Positions 8,101 through 16,682 of a stretch of 51,541 nt of DNA are shown piece by piece. The notes beneath the pieces are model-generated. The model did not search any database. It was given only the letters and a program-made list of their open reading frames with translations, and was not told where the DNA came from. Within the stretch, counting starts at the first letter, position 1, and each line of letters begins with the position of its first letter. Source of the DNA: an uncultured Saprospiraceae bacterium (GTDB lineage: Bacteria; Bacteroidota; Bacteroidia; Chitinophagales; Saprospiraceae); contig CALJVJ010000130.1 of the NCBI GenBank assembly GCA_937974625.1, positions 1-51,541 of the forward strand, given 5' to 3'. Made by a program: the position numbers and the translations under genes.

Positions 8101-9327
8101 AATATTGATTATACCCCAACGGCAGATTATTTTGGATTAGATACGATTATTTATCAAGTTTGTGATATGGGTAATCTATGTGAAATTGAGATGGTCTTTC
8201 TTACTGTATTACCTGTAAATCAAGCACCCGTGACAGATGCAGATTTTGTGGTCATTGATGAAAATACAACTAATCACTTGATTGATGTTCAAGGTAATGA
8301 TTCAGACCCCGATGCACCAGGGGATACGCTAATCACTACTATTTTAGAAGCGCCTTTACATGGTTCAGCTATTGTTGTAAATGATAATAGTATAGATTAT
8401 ACACCAACAACGGACTATTTTGGCATGGATAAGATTGTTTATCAAGTCTGTGATACCAGTAATGCTTGTGCGTCAGATACGGTTTTTATTACCATCAATC
8501 ATGTAAATTTAGCACCTGTGACAGATGCTGATTATATAACAATTAATAAAAATGTACAAAATGCTTTGATTGATGTTCAGTCAAATGACTATGACCCTAA
8601 TGGTGTAGGGGATATCTTAGAAACATATATTTTAAAAGGTGCTTTTCATGGAGTTGCTAGCGTAATGAATGGGGATAGCTTGAATTATACACCGAGTACT
8701 GATTATTCAGGACAAGATACCATTGTCTATGAAGTTTGTGATACATTAGGACTTTGTTCGGCGGATACGGTTTTCATAAATATAAGTGAAGCCTTACTTT
8801 GTGAAGCTGGTGATCTTGTTAAAAACGAAAATGGAATTAGTGATGGTATTTATGTTGCTGGAAATTCGATTACATCTGCTGGGGTAATAAGCAATAACGA
8901 CAAAGTAGGATTTATGGCAGGTAATGTTATTACACTCTTGCCTGGTTTTCATGCGGAGGCTGGAGTTAATTTTATTGCTTACATTGACGAATGTGCCTCT
9001 GGCAATAATTTGCAGGAAACACCAGCTAATCAATTAAAATTAGCTGTAAATACTCCTATTATAAATAATACATTAAGTGTTCATCCAAATCCATTTAATC
9101 ACCAAGCCATCATCAACTATCAGTTAGCTAATTCTAGTCAACTTTGGATTGGCTTGCATGATATCACAGGTAAGTTAGTAAAAGTAATAGAACAGCAAGG
9201 TGACAGAACAAAAGGTACCTATCAGGTTATTTTAAATAGTGAAACATTGAATGGTGGAGCCTATTGGTTGACCATGCGCACGAATAAAGAGATTATTACT
9301 AAAAAAGTATTTTTGGTGAAAAACTAA
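5122..9327 (+). CDS. M36 (fungalysin-type) metalloprotease with type IX sorting domain
   Basis: This is a 1401-residue secreted zinc endopeptidase. A signal peptide (1-23) is followed by a propeptide region (to about 250). The catalytic domain holds HEYGH at 434-438 with the third zinc ligand in GEGWSDW (Glu 462). Next come a DUF11-like domain (about 640-730), a MAM-like jelly roll ending in DGWYIDDIQF (about 732-907), three cadherin-like repeats (about 939-1227, each with DV-Q-x-ND-x-D and D-Y-F-G motifs), a 3-coathanger-stack segment (about 1225-1293) and a C-terminal type A sorting domain (about 1319-1401, HPNPF ... GGAYWLTM). It should be exported by Sec, cross the outer membrane through type IX secretion and be anchored or released. 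Two ATG codons are adjacent at 5122 and 5125; either could serve. A strong terminator follows at 9366. Confidence 0.93.
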   Translation: MMNIRRLLTVLIILFLLVSTSFAQEANLALANEELTVLAEDLNYGDSDIDNPIVTDYYTSNGITHIYYQQSVNQIGIYGATASVHLKNNEVFAANLNFLKGIDKRDIKQQFQVQALEAVVRLAIAQNYPLSQTEILILEADEENPSKPTTISESGISNRAIPLKLVFFENDQQELQLAWSIFIDEKGDGDYKNFIVNATTGSIEKEINLTISCNFDHDHSSHHPNSTNHRLGNILSNHKAAESIEKIQVNNSYTVYPIPIESPNHGIRSVEVSPWLANPTASPNGWHKIGATNYTTTRGNNVDAYDDSDNTNSPANGDSDRVDGGTNLAFNNPLDLNGNPSNNKPAAITNLFYWNNIIHDVWFNYGFDEASGNFQEENYTAQGNGSDYVYAEAQDGSGTCNANMSTPGDGGNPRMQMYLCNGRDGDFDNGVVVHEYGHGISIRLAGGPSNSSCLNNQEQMGEGWSDWYGMVMTIQPGDTATKSRPMGTWLFGQGATGSGIRPYPYNTDMSINPMTYGTLPQSNISVPHGVGSVWATMLWDLTWAMIDEYGWDADLYNGTGGNNKTMALVLEGLKLQPCNPGFVDGRDGILKADSLLNGGANSLLIWETFARRGLGYSADQGSTGSKSDGVEAFDLPSYFTITFDKTADKETAQLGEPITYTLTATNQQTTPLNNLVFTDYLPDNLEFVSATDGGQANGQTVTWPQINLGVAQSATRTVVAKVKEDLQSVPSAFDDDLESGSTNWEVITDNGLATWTLQTNNYASSSTAYHCPSNPSESITNLVTTTALGITAQTELIFQHSYDIESGTYSNGQLFGWDGGFVEISIDDGATWTDLGNDMTTNGYNATLYYGDRPAYVGNSNGWIETKVDLSAYANQMAKIRFQMRYDYSVSNDGWYIDDIQFTNLGLSAINQAQISNGTVTNTTLVDNPTEIEFTPYNSAPITMEDYATVDENSTNNTIDVQANDSDPNAPTDFLTTSIFTQPMNGSAILNGNNIDYTPTADYFGLDTIIYQVCDMGNLCEIEMVFLTVLPVNQAPVTDADFVVIDENTTNHLIDVQGNDSDPDAPGDTLITTILEAPLHGSAIVVNDNSIDYTPTTDYFGMDKIVYQVCDTSNACASDTVFITINHVNLAPVTDADYITINKNVQNALIDVQSNDYDPNGVGDILETYILKGAFHGVASVMNGDSLNYTPSTDYSGQDTIVYEVCDTLGLCSADTVFINISEALLCEAGDLVKNENGISDGIYVAGNSITSAGVISNNDKVGFMAGNVITLLPGFHAEAGVNFIAYIDECASGNNLQETPANQLKLAVNTPIINNTLSVHPNPFNHQAIINYQLANSSQLWIGLHDITGKLVKVIEQQGDRTKGTYQVILNSETLNGGAYWLTMRTNKEIITKKVFLVKN

Positions 9328-9365
9328 AAATAAGTTTATAAAGTTGATTGACTTTTAAAACACCT

Positions 9366-9400
9366 AACCCCGTTAGATTTTCTGAAATCTAACGGGGTTT
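9366..9400 (+). terminator. Rho-independent terminator of the M36 protease gene
   Basis: A perfect 15-bp stem, AACCCCGTTAGATTT and its inverted copy, encloses the loop TCTG and is followed by a T-rich run on the plus strand. It ends about 70 bp past the stop codon. Confidence 0.9.
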
Positions 9401-9503
9401 CTTTTTTGGAAAAATGTAACTAAAAGCTAAGCCTTGTCGCTTCTAACACCATTAAGTTCGGAAAAAGCCTCTACTTTTACATTTTTTACAAAATCAACTA
9501 AAA

Positions 9504-10313
9504 ATGTTCACGAGTAAAACCTTCACCATCTTAGCTTTAAGTAGCTTTTTATGGCTATTTTTCGCTTGTCAAAATTCAGAAAGCACAACAAATAATACGG
9601 CAAAAGAAGTCAAAAAAATAGAATTGCCAAAAGCTTTAGCTGCGGGTATCGAAGCGCACGGGGGAATGGACCAATGGCAAAAAATGCAAACTTGGGCTTA
9701 TACGATTGAACGCAATGAACAACCAGAAAGACAATTTATAGATTTAAAGACCCGAAAAGTTTTATTAAAGCAAGACGCTTACACCATTGGTTTTGATGGA
9801 AAAGAAGTTTGGATTACACCTAATAAAGAAGCGTTTGGTAAGGGGTCTCCTCGTTTTTATCACAATCTTTATTGGTATTTCCATGCCTTCCCTTTCGTGA
9901 TGACGGACCCAGGAATTAACTATGAAGTACTCCCTCAAAAAGAAATGGATGGCAAACTATATGATGCTGTCAAAATCAGCTATAACGCAGGAGTTGGAGA
10001 TGCACCAGACGATTACTACATAGCCCACTTTGACGCTGAAACACATCAAATGTACTTATTACTTTATACCGTCACTTATTACCAAGGAAAACCTGGTGAT
10101 AAGTTTAATGCCTTAATTTTTGATGATTGGAAAGAGGTGAATGGTTTATTGGTTCCAAATAGCATGAAGGGCTTTAAATATGCTGACGGAGAATTGGGAG
10201 AACAACGATATACACGAGTTTTTTCTGATATCGAGTTGAATACAACTCCTGCCGACCAAGCACAATTTGAGATGCCAGCGGGTGCGGTGATTGATACGCT
10301 GATAGCACATTAG
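9504..10313 (+). CDS. Lipoprotein, DUF6503-like
   Basis: The 269-residue protein carries a lipoprotein signal, WLFFAC, with the modified cysteine at residue 22, then a low-complexity Ser/Thr/Asn linker. The body starts with a helix containing EAHGGMDQWQKMQTW, a signature I associate with the Bacteroidota DUF6503 family, and continues as a beta-rich sheet resembling LolA/outer-membrane lipoprotein-sorting folds (FDGKEVWITPN, YYIAHFDAETHQMYLLLY). Its cellular role is unknown; by fold analogy it may hold a hydrophobic ligand in the periplasm. It sits alone between the protease terminator and a convergent transporter gene, with a shared hairpin at 10339-10365. Confidence 0.7.
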   Translation: MFTSKTFTILALSSFLWLFFACQNSESTTNNTAKEVKKIELPKALAAGIEAHGGMDQWQKMQTWAYTIERNEQPERQFIDLKTRKVLLKQDAYTIGFDGKEVWITPNKEAFGKGSPRFYHNLYWYFHAFPFVMTDPGINYEVLPQKEMDGKLYDAVKISYNAGVGDAPDDYYIAHFDAETHQMYLLLYTVTYYQGKPGDKFNALIFDDWKEVNGLLVPNSMKGFKYADGELGEQRYTRVFSDIELNTTPADQAQFEMPAGAVIDTLIAH

Positions 10314-10338
10314 AATGGTAAATGATGAATCATATAAT

Positions 10339-10365
10339 CCTCCGAGGATATGAAATCCTTGGAGG
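10339..10365. terminator. Bidirectional terminator between convergent genes
   Basis: CCTCCGAGGAT (10339-10349) pairs with ATCCTTGGAGG (10355-10365) around a 5-base loop with one mismatch. It lies between the stops at 10313 (+) and 10376 (-). The T-runs are short, so efficiency is uncertain. Confidence 0.65.
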
Positions 10366-10375
10366 GTTCTGTCAA

Positions 10376-11629
10376 CTAAAACTCCTTACGATAGCATACT
10401 AAAACGAAGGTAGCTAGCAATAAAAATACTCCAAAAATATACATCCCATAAATCACATTATCACCTGTTGTAAAAAAGGGTAAGGAGAAAAGAGAAAGAA
10501 AAATGATTCTGAAAAAGATATTGGATAAAAAGAAAATACTCCCTGTGCGACCGTAAACTTGATTGGGTATATTTTCCAATAAATAGGTAATTCGTTGAAT
10601 TCTTACGCCTGCATTTGTAATTCCTAAAAATAGCATCATGCCGTAGTAGACCGCTAGGCTTTTAGAAAATCCTAAAGTAAAAAAGACCCCAGCCCCTAGC
10701 AAAGTCATTAGAATCACTGACCAATAAATAGTCATCCTGTTAAATAATCGCCGAATCGCTAATCCTGCAAAAATAGCCCCGAAAGCATAATACATATCAC
10801 CCGCAGCATAGACATCTCCACTTTCCATTAATCTATTTTTCACAAAAGCAGGAAATAGATAAAAATGACTAATCAGCATACATACAAAAACAGAAAAGGA
10901 AGCGATTCCAAAAATAGTAATGCCTCTCTCCCCTTTTAGATAATTCCACCCCACTTTAAACTGAGAAAACATACTGCCACTTTCTCGTTTTCTCGTTACT
11001 AGAGACTCATATTTTATCAAAGCAATAATGCCAAATGCCACTACATATGTACTCGCATCCATCAAAAATATCTCATAAATTTTCCAAGGCTCAATTTGCC
11101 AATCTGTTTGAAAAATAAAGCCAAACAAATTGATTTCGCCCGACATTGTTCCTTCTAATAAAACAGCGGCTAAAGCGCCTGCTGAAATGGTTGTTAGTTG
11201 ATGTTGAATTTCTAGATAGGAAGATATTTTTCCATAATAGGTTTGTGGAACTATCTCTTGGGCAAAAGCATAAACGGCAGGAAAATGCAGATTATAGTTC
11301 AAAAAAGTAATCGTAAAGACCGCACCTACCCATAAAGAAGATAATTCGCCTTGATAAAAACCAAGTCCACTAACGCCAAATAATAAAGTCCCTGTCACTA
11401 AGCAAAGACCTAAAAAAATACGTTTCCGATTATGTCTATCAATCAATGTACCTCCGTAAGGTCCCCAAAAAATAGAAATAAAAGTAGTCAGTAAAAAAAT
11501 CAAAGCAAACAATCCCATTTCATCATTCAAGGCAAAATACCAAGGCACCGCTATCATGCTAATACCTTGCGCAATAGCTGAGATAGAATTGGCTAAAAAA
11601 AGTAATAAGACTGCTCGAAAATTCTTCAT
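10376..11629 (-). CDS. Major facilitator superfamily transporter
   Basis: A polytopic membrane protein of 417 residues with about 12 hydrophobic segments. The loop between helices 2 and 3 reads GPYGGTLIDRHNRKR, the MFS signature, and the general layout matches the MFS_3 (enterobactin exporter-like, EntS/MdfA-type) group of putative drug or siderophore exporters. The substrate cannot be read from the sequence. The frame is open up to a GTG at 11647, but I chose ATG at 11629: the -7 box TATCTTTG at 11647-11654 implies transcription starts near 11640, and MKNFRAVLLLFLANS begins the first membrane helix. Divergent from the epimerase gene at 11780. Confidence 0.85.
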   Translation of the reverse strand: MKNFRAVLLLFLANSISAIAQGISMIAVPWYFALNDEMGLFALIFLLTTFISIFWGPYGGTLIDRHNRKRIFLGLCLVTGTLLFGVSGLGFYQGELSSLWVGAVFTITFLNYNLHFPAVYAFAQEIVPQTYYGKISSYLEIQHQLTTISAGALAAVLLEGTMSGEINLFGFIFQTDWQIEPWKIYEIFLMDASTYVVAFGIIALIKYESLVTRKRESGSMFSQFKVGWNYLKGERGITIFGIASFSVFVCMLISHFYLFPAFVKNRLMESGDVYAAGDMYYAFGAIFAGLAIRRLFNRMTIYWSVILMTLLGAGVFFTLGFSKSLAVYYGMMLFLGITNAGVRIQRITYLLENIPNQVYGRTGSIFFLSNIFFRIIFLSLFSLPFFTTGDNVIYGMYIFGVFLLLATFVLVCYRKEF

Positions 11630-11646
11630 AAATAGAATTGAAAGCA

Positions 11647-11654
11647 CAAAGATA
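11647..11654 (-). promoter_or_regulatory. -7 box of the MFS transporter gene
   Basis: On the minus strand this reads TATCTTTG, an exact match to the Bacteroidota consensus TAnnTTTG, about 18 bases before the chosen ATG. No good TTTG -33 element is seen at the expected distance. Confidence 0.55.
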
Positions 11655-11779
11655 GATAACCATTTGACATTTTCTTTGTTTATTTACATTGAAGTTGAAT
11701 AAGGTTATTCTAATGGTTTCCTTGCAAGTCATTGATGTTTAATCCTTCAGCTAGATAGTCAAATCTTCTACAGCAAAAT

Positions 11780-12802
11780 ATGCAGCAAAAAATATTTGTT
11801 ACTGGCGGGACAGGTTTTTTAGGGTCTTATATTTTAAGATATTTAGTTCATCAAGGCTATAAAAATATCCGTGCAATGAAACGGGCTAATAGTCCTATGG
11901 ATTTAGTAAAAAGCATCGAAAATCAAATCGAATGGGTAGACGGGGATATTTTAGATATAGATTTTTTAGAAGAAGTAATAGCAGATGTTGACCAAGTTTA
12001 TCATGTAGCTGCAATGATTTCTTTTGACCCAAGTCAAGCACAAAAAATGCTTTCAGTCAATGAAATAGGCACTCAAAATATTGTCAACACCTGTTTGTTT
12101 TATGCAGTTAAAAAATTAGTGCACATTAGTTCTATTGCTGCCATCGGTAGAGAACAATTTGGCAATCCTATCAGCGAAGAAACAAAGTGGCAAGACGGTA
12201 AACAAAATTCTAATTACGCCAAAAGCAAATACGCCGCAGAAATGCAAGTCTGGAGAGGAATAGCAGAAGGATTAGATGCTGCTATCCTCAATCCTTCGGT
12301 AATTTTGGGTAGTGGATTTTGGGATTCGGGCAGTACAGAAATTTTCAATTTATACGGTAAAGGATTTCCTTTTTATTCAAATGGCAGCAATGGTTTTGTT
12401 GATGTTCGAGATGTAGCCAAAATAGCCATCCAACTAATGGAATCCGAAATAACCGCCGAAAGATTTATCCTCAATGCAGAAAACTTACCTTTTAGAAAAG
12501 TCTTCAATTCAATCAGTGAAAAAGCAGGTGTAAAACCACCATATTTTAAAATCAATCCCTTCCTAGCAAGTATTGGATGGAGATTAATCTGGGGCTTAAC
12601 AAAAATTACCCGCAAGGCACCAACGATTACAAGAGAATCGGTACAAAGTGCATTGGGGAGTCATCAATATGATAATCAAAAATCAATTAAAACTTTTAAT
12701 TATCAATATACCCCAATAGCACAAACCATTTCAGCAGTAATGGCGCAATTTAAAGTCGCAAAAGAAACCAATATGCAAGCAATGGTCTTACCCCTTAATT
12801 AA
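11780..12802 (+). CDS. NAD(P)-dependent epimerase/dehydratase-type SDR
   Basis: An extended short-chain dehydrogenase/reductase of 340 residues. The N-terminal Rossmann motif is TGGTGFLG (residues 8-15), Asp residues around VDGDILD likely contact the cofactor, the catalytic serine lies in HISSIAA and the catalytic pair is in YAKSK. The overall pattern resembles dihydroflavonol-4-reductase and nucleoside-diphosphate-sugar epimerase families that act on sugars, sterols or aldehydes in the cytosol; the substrate is not evident. Start ATG at 11780. The permease gene follows 42 bp downstream on the same strand, so the two may be co-transcribed. Confidence 0.88.
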   Translation: MQQKIFVTGGTGFLGSYILRYLVHQGYKNIRAMKRANSPMDLVKSIENQIEWVDGDILDIDFLEEVIADVDQVYHVAAMISFDPSQAQKMLSVNEIGTQNIVNTCLFYAVKKLVHISSIAAIGREQFGNPISEETKWQDGKQNSNYAKSKYAAEMQVWRGIAEGLDAAILNPSVILGSGFWDSGSTEIFNLYGKGFPFYSNGSNGFVDVRDVAKIAIQLMESEITAERFILNAENLPFRKVFNSISEKAGVKPPYFKINPFLASIGWRLIWGLTKITRKAPTITRESVQSALGSHQYDNQKSIKTFNYQYTPIAQTISAVMAQFKVAKETNMQAMVLPLN

Positions 12803-12844
12803 AAATGCCTGCCAATACCTTCCTTTCCCTGCATTATTCTATAT

Positions 12845-14137
12845 TTGACAAAAAAATTGGCAAGCATCAACACAAATAGAAAAATTGGTCTTTGGGCTAC
12901 GACCTCCTTAGTTATAGGCAACATGATTGGGTCAGGCATCTTTCTGCTTCCCGCTTCTCTTGCCCCTTATGGTGGCATTAGTATTATAGGCTGGATAGTT
13001 TCCGCTTTAGGAGGAATTGTCTTAGCGAAAGTGTTCTCGGAATTAAGCAAACGTTTTCCTCATACAGGCGGTCCCTATACGTTTACCAAGCAAGGTTTTG
13101 GAGATTTTCCAGCCTTCTTAGTTGCTTGGGGGTATTGGATTTCTATCTGCTGTACCAATGCAGCCATTACGGTAACCATGTTGAGTTACTTATCCATTTT
13201 TTTTCCTATTTTAAATACGTCTCCATTTGCCGCCGCTGCAACTGGATTAGGCGCCATTTGGTTATTGACCTATATTAATAGTCGAGGGGTAAAAGAAGCG
13301 AGTTGGGTACAATTAGTAACAACCGTTTTAAAATTAGTTCCGCTCCTATTAATCTCCATTGTTGGGCTGTTCTTTATAGAAATGGCTCACTTTGAGCCGT
13401 TTAATCTTAGCGGAGAAAGTAATTTTGCAGCAATTACTGCCACTACCACCTTAACCTTATTTGCCTATTTAGGTATAGAGTCCGCAACCATTCCTGCCGA
13501 CAATGTAGAAAACCCAAGTCAAACTATTCCTAAGGCAACTATTCTAGGCACGTGGATAGCTACTGCCGTTTATATACTTGGGTCGATAGCGGTTTTGGGT
13601 ATAATTCCGCCAGAAACTTTAGCCACTTCACAAGCACCTTTTGCAGATGCTGCGGTAGTCATCTGGGGAGAATCCGCTCGTAAATGGGTCGCATTTGGCA
13701 TTGTCATTTCTGTTTTTGGGGCCTTAAACGGCTGGATTATGATGCAAGGTCAAATTCCCTTAGCTGCTGCAAAAGATGGTTTATTTCCTGCTATGTTCGG
13801 AAAGTTAAATAATAGAAATAGTCCTGCGACCGGCATTGCATTTTCAAGTATATTAATTTCAGGCTTAATGCTCATGAATTACAATGAAAGTTTGATTGCC
13901 GCTTTCGAATTCATGATTTTACTAGCTACGTTAACCTGTTTAGTTCCTTACCTTTTTTCTACAGCTACGCATCTGCTGTTTGCACTTCGGTCAGGCAAAA
14001 AATGGAACTGGATTTGGGGAAGTTTAGCTTTTATATTTTCTATGTGGGCAGTTGCAGGTTCTGGGCAAGAAATTGTATTTTGGGGCTTTTTAGTATTAAT
14101 GGCTGGGATTCCTTTGTATGTGTGGATTAAGCGGTAA
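12845..14137 (+). CDS. APC-family amino-acid permease
   Basis: A 430-residue inner-membrane protein with about 12 helices. The first helix carries the substrate-backbone motif GNMIGSGIF, typical of the amino acid-polyamine-organocation superfamily including AdiC-like arginine/agmatine exchangers, and helix 6 contains FAYLGIESATIPADNVENP. It should carry an amino acid or amine, by exchange or with protons. The start is TTG at 12845: no ATG lies upstream of the first helix. The next gene encodes a dimethylargininase-like enzyme, so a guanidino substrate such as arginine is an attractive but unproven guess. A five-copy heptamer repeat begins one base after the stop codon. Confidence 0.87.
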   Translation: MTKKLASINTNRKIGLWATTSLVIGNMIGSGIFLLPASLAPYGGISIIGWIVSALGGIVLAKVFSELSKRFPHTGGPYTFTKQGFGDFPAFLVAWGYWISICCTNAAITVTMLSYLSIFFPILNTSPFAAAATGLGAIWLLTYINSRGVKEASWVQLVTTVLKLVPLLLISIVGLFFIEMAHFEPFNLSGESNFAAITATTTLTLFAYLGIESATIPADNVENPSQTIPKATILGTWIATAVYILGSIAVLGIIPPETLATSQAPFADAAVVIWGESARKWVAFGIVISVFGALNGWIMMQGQIPLAAAKDGLFPAMFGKLNNRNSPATGIAFSSILISGLMLMNYNESLIAAFEFMILLATLTCLVPYLFSTATHLLFALRSGKKWNWIWGSLAFIFSMWAVAGSGQEIVFWGFLVLMAGIPLYVWIKR

Positions 14138-14172
14138 ATTGGTCATTGGTCATTGGTCATTGGTCATTGGTC
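14138..14172 (+). repeat. Five tandem copies of ATTGGTC
   Basis: Five perfect head-to-tail copies of ATTGGTC start directly after the permease stop codon. They are followed within 80 bp by partial repeats of AAATTGA (for example 14226-14248). No inverted partner of ATTGGTC is seen here. The copy number suggests slippage; function unknown. Confidence 0.9.
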
Positions 14173-14258
14173 AACAATAGCCCATTTGAAAATTGAAAGC
14201 CCGCCAGTCTGACGTCTATTCGGGCAGGTTCTAAATTGAAAATTGAAAATTCTAAACC

Positions 14259-15806
14259 ATGTATTATAAAAAATTAAGCGTAGGCCAAAGTATCATAGAA
14301 TTCCACAACGATTTTACGGGTCTGGAAACCGTAACGGCTAATGGGCAAGTAGTCTCTAAAAAATCCTCCATTAAAGGCACGAATCACTATTTTACAGTCG
14401 TGGAAAATCGCCAGCAAGTTCGATATATTTTGACTTCTAAAGTAAATATTTTAGGGCAAGTTTTGTTGGATTTGCGAAGAGGTGGTCGAGTTGTATATTC
14501 CAATGTGTTACTCCAACGAGGTAGTAGAAAAGCAGAATTTGGGCAAGCCCTCCCTAGGCAACAGCGCCAACAACGCCAACAACGATATGTACCTAAAGAT
14601 AATAAATTCAAAAAAAGTGGTTTAATTAAACTAAAGGAATACGAGTTAGAAAAAGCATTGGAAGATTTTATTAAAGCCAATAAACAAGACCCAAAAGATG
14701 GCGAAATCTATTTCCATTTAGCTTGTATATATTCGGTATTGGAAAAAACGGCAGATGGGTTCGAAGCCATCAAAAATGCCAAAAAGAATGGATTCAAGGA
14801 TGAAAATGCCTTTTTAACACATGATATGTTGGCATACTTAAGATTAAATGATGCTTTTGAGGAATTTAGAGAAAGTGGGTTCACAAAATATAACGAGGCA
14901 CAAGTAGCTGGCAGACCAAAAAATCATGCTAATCTAACCGCCCATTCTGAATATGGCATTTTAGAGTCCGTTTTCATCAAAAAAGTTAGCGACGCTTTTA
15001 TGGATGAATACACGGTTGAGGCCAATTGGGAAGACCTCAATTATCTAGGAAAGCCCAATTTAGACAAAGCCGTTAGCGAATATGAACATTTTATAAAATT
15101 ATTAGAAAATCAAAAAACAACCATTCACTATTTACCTGTAGATTATAATGTGGGAATGGATTCTATGTATTGCCGAGATGCATCTATTTCTACCGATGGC
15201 GGCATGATTCTTTGCAATATGGGCAAAGGCCAACGAACTACCGAGCCAGAAGCCTCCAAAAAAGCTTTTGAGGCAGCAGGTATAAAAGTATTGGGGAGTA
15301 TCAAAGCCCCTGGTACTATCGAAGGTGGAGATGTGGCTTGGTTGGATGAAGATACACTTGCCGTAGCTCACGGATATCGCAGTAATGACGAAGGCTTTAA
15401 CCAATTAAGGGCACTACTAGAACCTATGGGCGTAGAAGTGATACAAGTTGATTTACCTCACTATAAAGGTACATCAGATGTCTTTCATTTGATGTCTATT
15501 TTTAGTCCTGTAGCTAAAGATGTAGCCGTCGTTTATTCCCCTTTAATGCCTGTTAGATTTAGAAATGAGTTATTGAAACGTGGCTATAACCTAGTAGAAG
15601 TTCCAACAGAAGAGTTTGAGTCTATGGGCTGCAATGTTTTAGCTATTGCCCCAAGAAAATGTGTCATGGTCAAAGGTAATCCGGTTACAAAAGAACGATT
15701 GGAAGCGGCTGGTTGTCAGGTTGTTGAGTATGAAGGCTTGGAAATTAGTGTAAAGGGTGGTGGTGGACCGACATGTTTGACTCGACCTATATTGCGGTAT
15801 CGATAG
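14259..15806 (+). CDS. TPR protein fused to a dimethylargininase/arginine deiminase-like domain
   Basis: This 515-residue protein has three parts. Residues 1-95 form a beta-rich domain (FTGLETVTANGQVVSKKSS) that I know only from Bacteroidota proteins of unknown role. Residues about 98-112 are a Gln/Arg repeat linker (RQQRQQRQQR), followed by a TPR-like helical part (about 120-215). Residues about 290-515 are a guanidino-group-modifying enzyme domain with all expected catalytic residues: CRD at 305-307, EGGD at 355-358, His 410 and the nucleophile Cys 506 in GGGPTCLT. Such enzymes hydrolyse dimethylarginine or arginine to citrulline. It has no signal peptide, so it is probably cytosolic. It follows an APC permease, and the TPR part may recruit a partner. 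Substrate unproven. Confidence 0.85.
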   Translation: MYYKKLSVGQSIIEFHNDFTGLETVTANGQVVSKKSSIKGTNHYFTVVENRQQVRYILTSKVNILGQVLLDLRRGGRVVYSNVLLQRGSRKAEFGQALPRQQRQQRQQRYVPKDNKFKKSGLIKLKEYELEKALEDFIKANKQDPKDGEIYFHLACIYSVLEKTADGFEAIKNAKKNGFKDENAFLTHDMLAYLRLNDAFEEFRESGFTKYNEAQVAGRPKNHANLTAHSEYGILESVFIKKVSDAFMDEYTVEANWEDLNYLGKPNLDKAVSEYEHFIKLLENQKTTIHYLPVDYNVGMDSMYCRDASISTDGGMILCNMGKGQRTTEPEASKKAFEAAGIKVLGSIKAPGTIEGGDVAWLDEDTLAVAHGYRSNDEGFNQLRALLEPMGVEVIQVDLPHYKGTSDVFHLMSIFSPVAKDVAVVYSPLMPVRFRNELLKRGYNLVEVPTEEFESMGCNVLAIAPRKCVMVKGNPVTKERLEAAGCQVVEYEGLEISVKGGGGPTCLTRPILRYR

Positions 15807-15827
15807 TAGGGAGTCGGATTTTATTTT

Positions 15828-15872
15828 AGAAACCTATAAAAGGCTCGTCTGAAGTCATTCGGTTAGGTTTCT
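15828..15872. terminator. Inverted repeat between convergent genes
   Basis: AGAAACCTA (15828-15836) and TAGGTTTCT (15864-15872) are perfect inverted copies, with weaker complementarity outside (about 15811-15898). It lies between stops at 15806 (+) and 15902 (-). The large loop makes it a weak terminator candidate. Confidence 0.45.
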
Positions 15873-15901
15873 CAGCGCCCAAAAATTCGTCTTCTAAATT
15901 C

Positions 15902-16645
15902 TTATATCTTCAAGACCTTCCGAATCTGCGCCTTCGTCTCTGAAGGAAAATCAGACTGTAAAACCCAATTACAGTAATCTACCGTCTCGGAAACTAATTT
16001 ATCCCTATGTTTGCCAAATCGCCAATAAACTTGTCCTTCTTTTTTATATAATTTTCCAGCAAAATCTACTCGTTTATTGCCATCACCTTGACAAAAAGTT
16101 TCTATTTCGCCTGCATCAGAGGGCAATAATGGGTTAGCCTCCAACTGCTTTTGAAATATTTTCATCGTAGCATAAATATCAATCAAAGCATCATGGGCCC
16201 CTTCCAACTCTTCGCCCGTATAGCGTTTATAGGTTTCACTCAAAGTATGTCCATTCACTTTTCGTTCGATTTTTAGTACATCAATAAACTGCGTCCCTTC
16301 TTCTGGAAAAGCAATACCTGCTCGATTAAACTCTTCAATCAGCATTGGCACATCAAAGTTATCTGAATTATACCCCGCTAAATCACAGCCTGCTAGCCAG
16401 CCAGCAAAACTCTTCGCGATTTGTTTAAATTTAGGCTTGTCCTTTACTTCTGCATCCGAAATACCATGAACAGCCGTCGCTCCCGCTGGAATGGGAATTG
16501 TTGGGTTAACTAGTACATTTTTGACTTCTTCACTACCATCTGCTAAGACTTTAATGGCCCCAATCTGAATAATTCGGTCTTGGGTAATGCTGATACCCGT
16601 AGTTTCAAGGTCAAAAAAGATGATAGGTTTAGGTTGGTAGGACAT
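15902..16645 (-). CDS. DEDDh 3'-5' exonuclease (DnaQ/ExoX-like)
   Basis: A 247-residue cytosolic nuclease. The exonuclease fold is complete: D12 and E14 in FDLETTG, D98 in NSDNFD, and H151 and D156 in HDALID, giving the DEDDh metal-binding set. After residue 170 there is an additional C-terminal domain with WRFGKHRDKLVSETVDYCNWVL, similar to the tail found in exodeoxyribonuclease X-like proteins. It likely trims single-stranded or mismatched 3' ends in repair or acts on RNA ends; no polymerase domain is attached. It lies 37 bp downstream of the chimeric protease gene on the same strand, so co-transcription is possible. Confidence 0.88.
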   Translation of the reverse strand: MSYQPKPIIFFDLETTGISITQDRIIQIGAIKVLADGSEEVKNVLVNPTIPIPAGATAVHGISDAEVKDKPKFKQIAKSFAGWLAGCDLAGYNSDNFDVPMLIEEFNRAGIAFPEEGTQFIDVLKIERKVNGHTLSETYKRYTGEELEGAHDALIDIYATMKIFQKQLEANPLLPSDAGEIETFCQGDGNKRVDFAGKLYKKEGQVYWRFGKHRDKLVSETVDYCNWVLQSDFPSETKAQIRKVLKI

Positions 16646-16682
16646 TTATTTTTTTGGGGGCTAAGATAGGGAGTTTTATGAC

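Noticed and set aside
14138-14172. Tandem ATTGGTC repeat as a CRISPR array
   Set aside because: The unit is 7 bases with no spacers and no cas genes are nearby.
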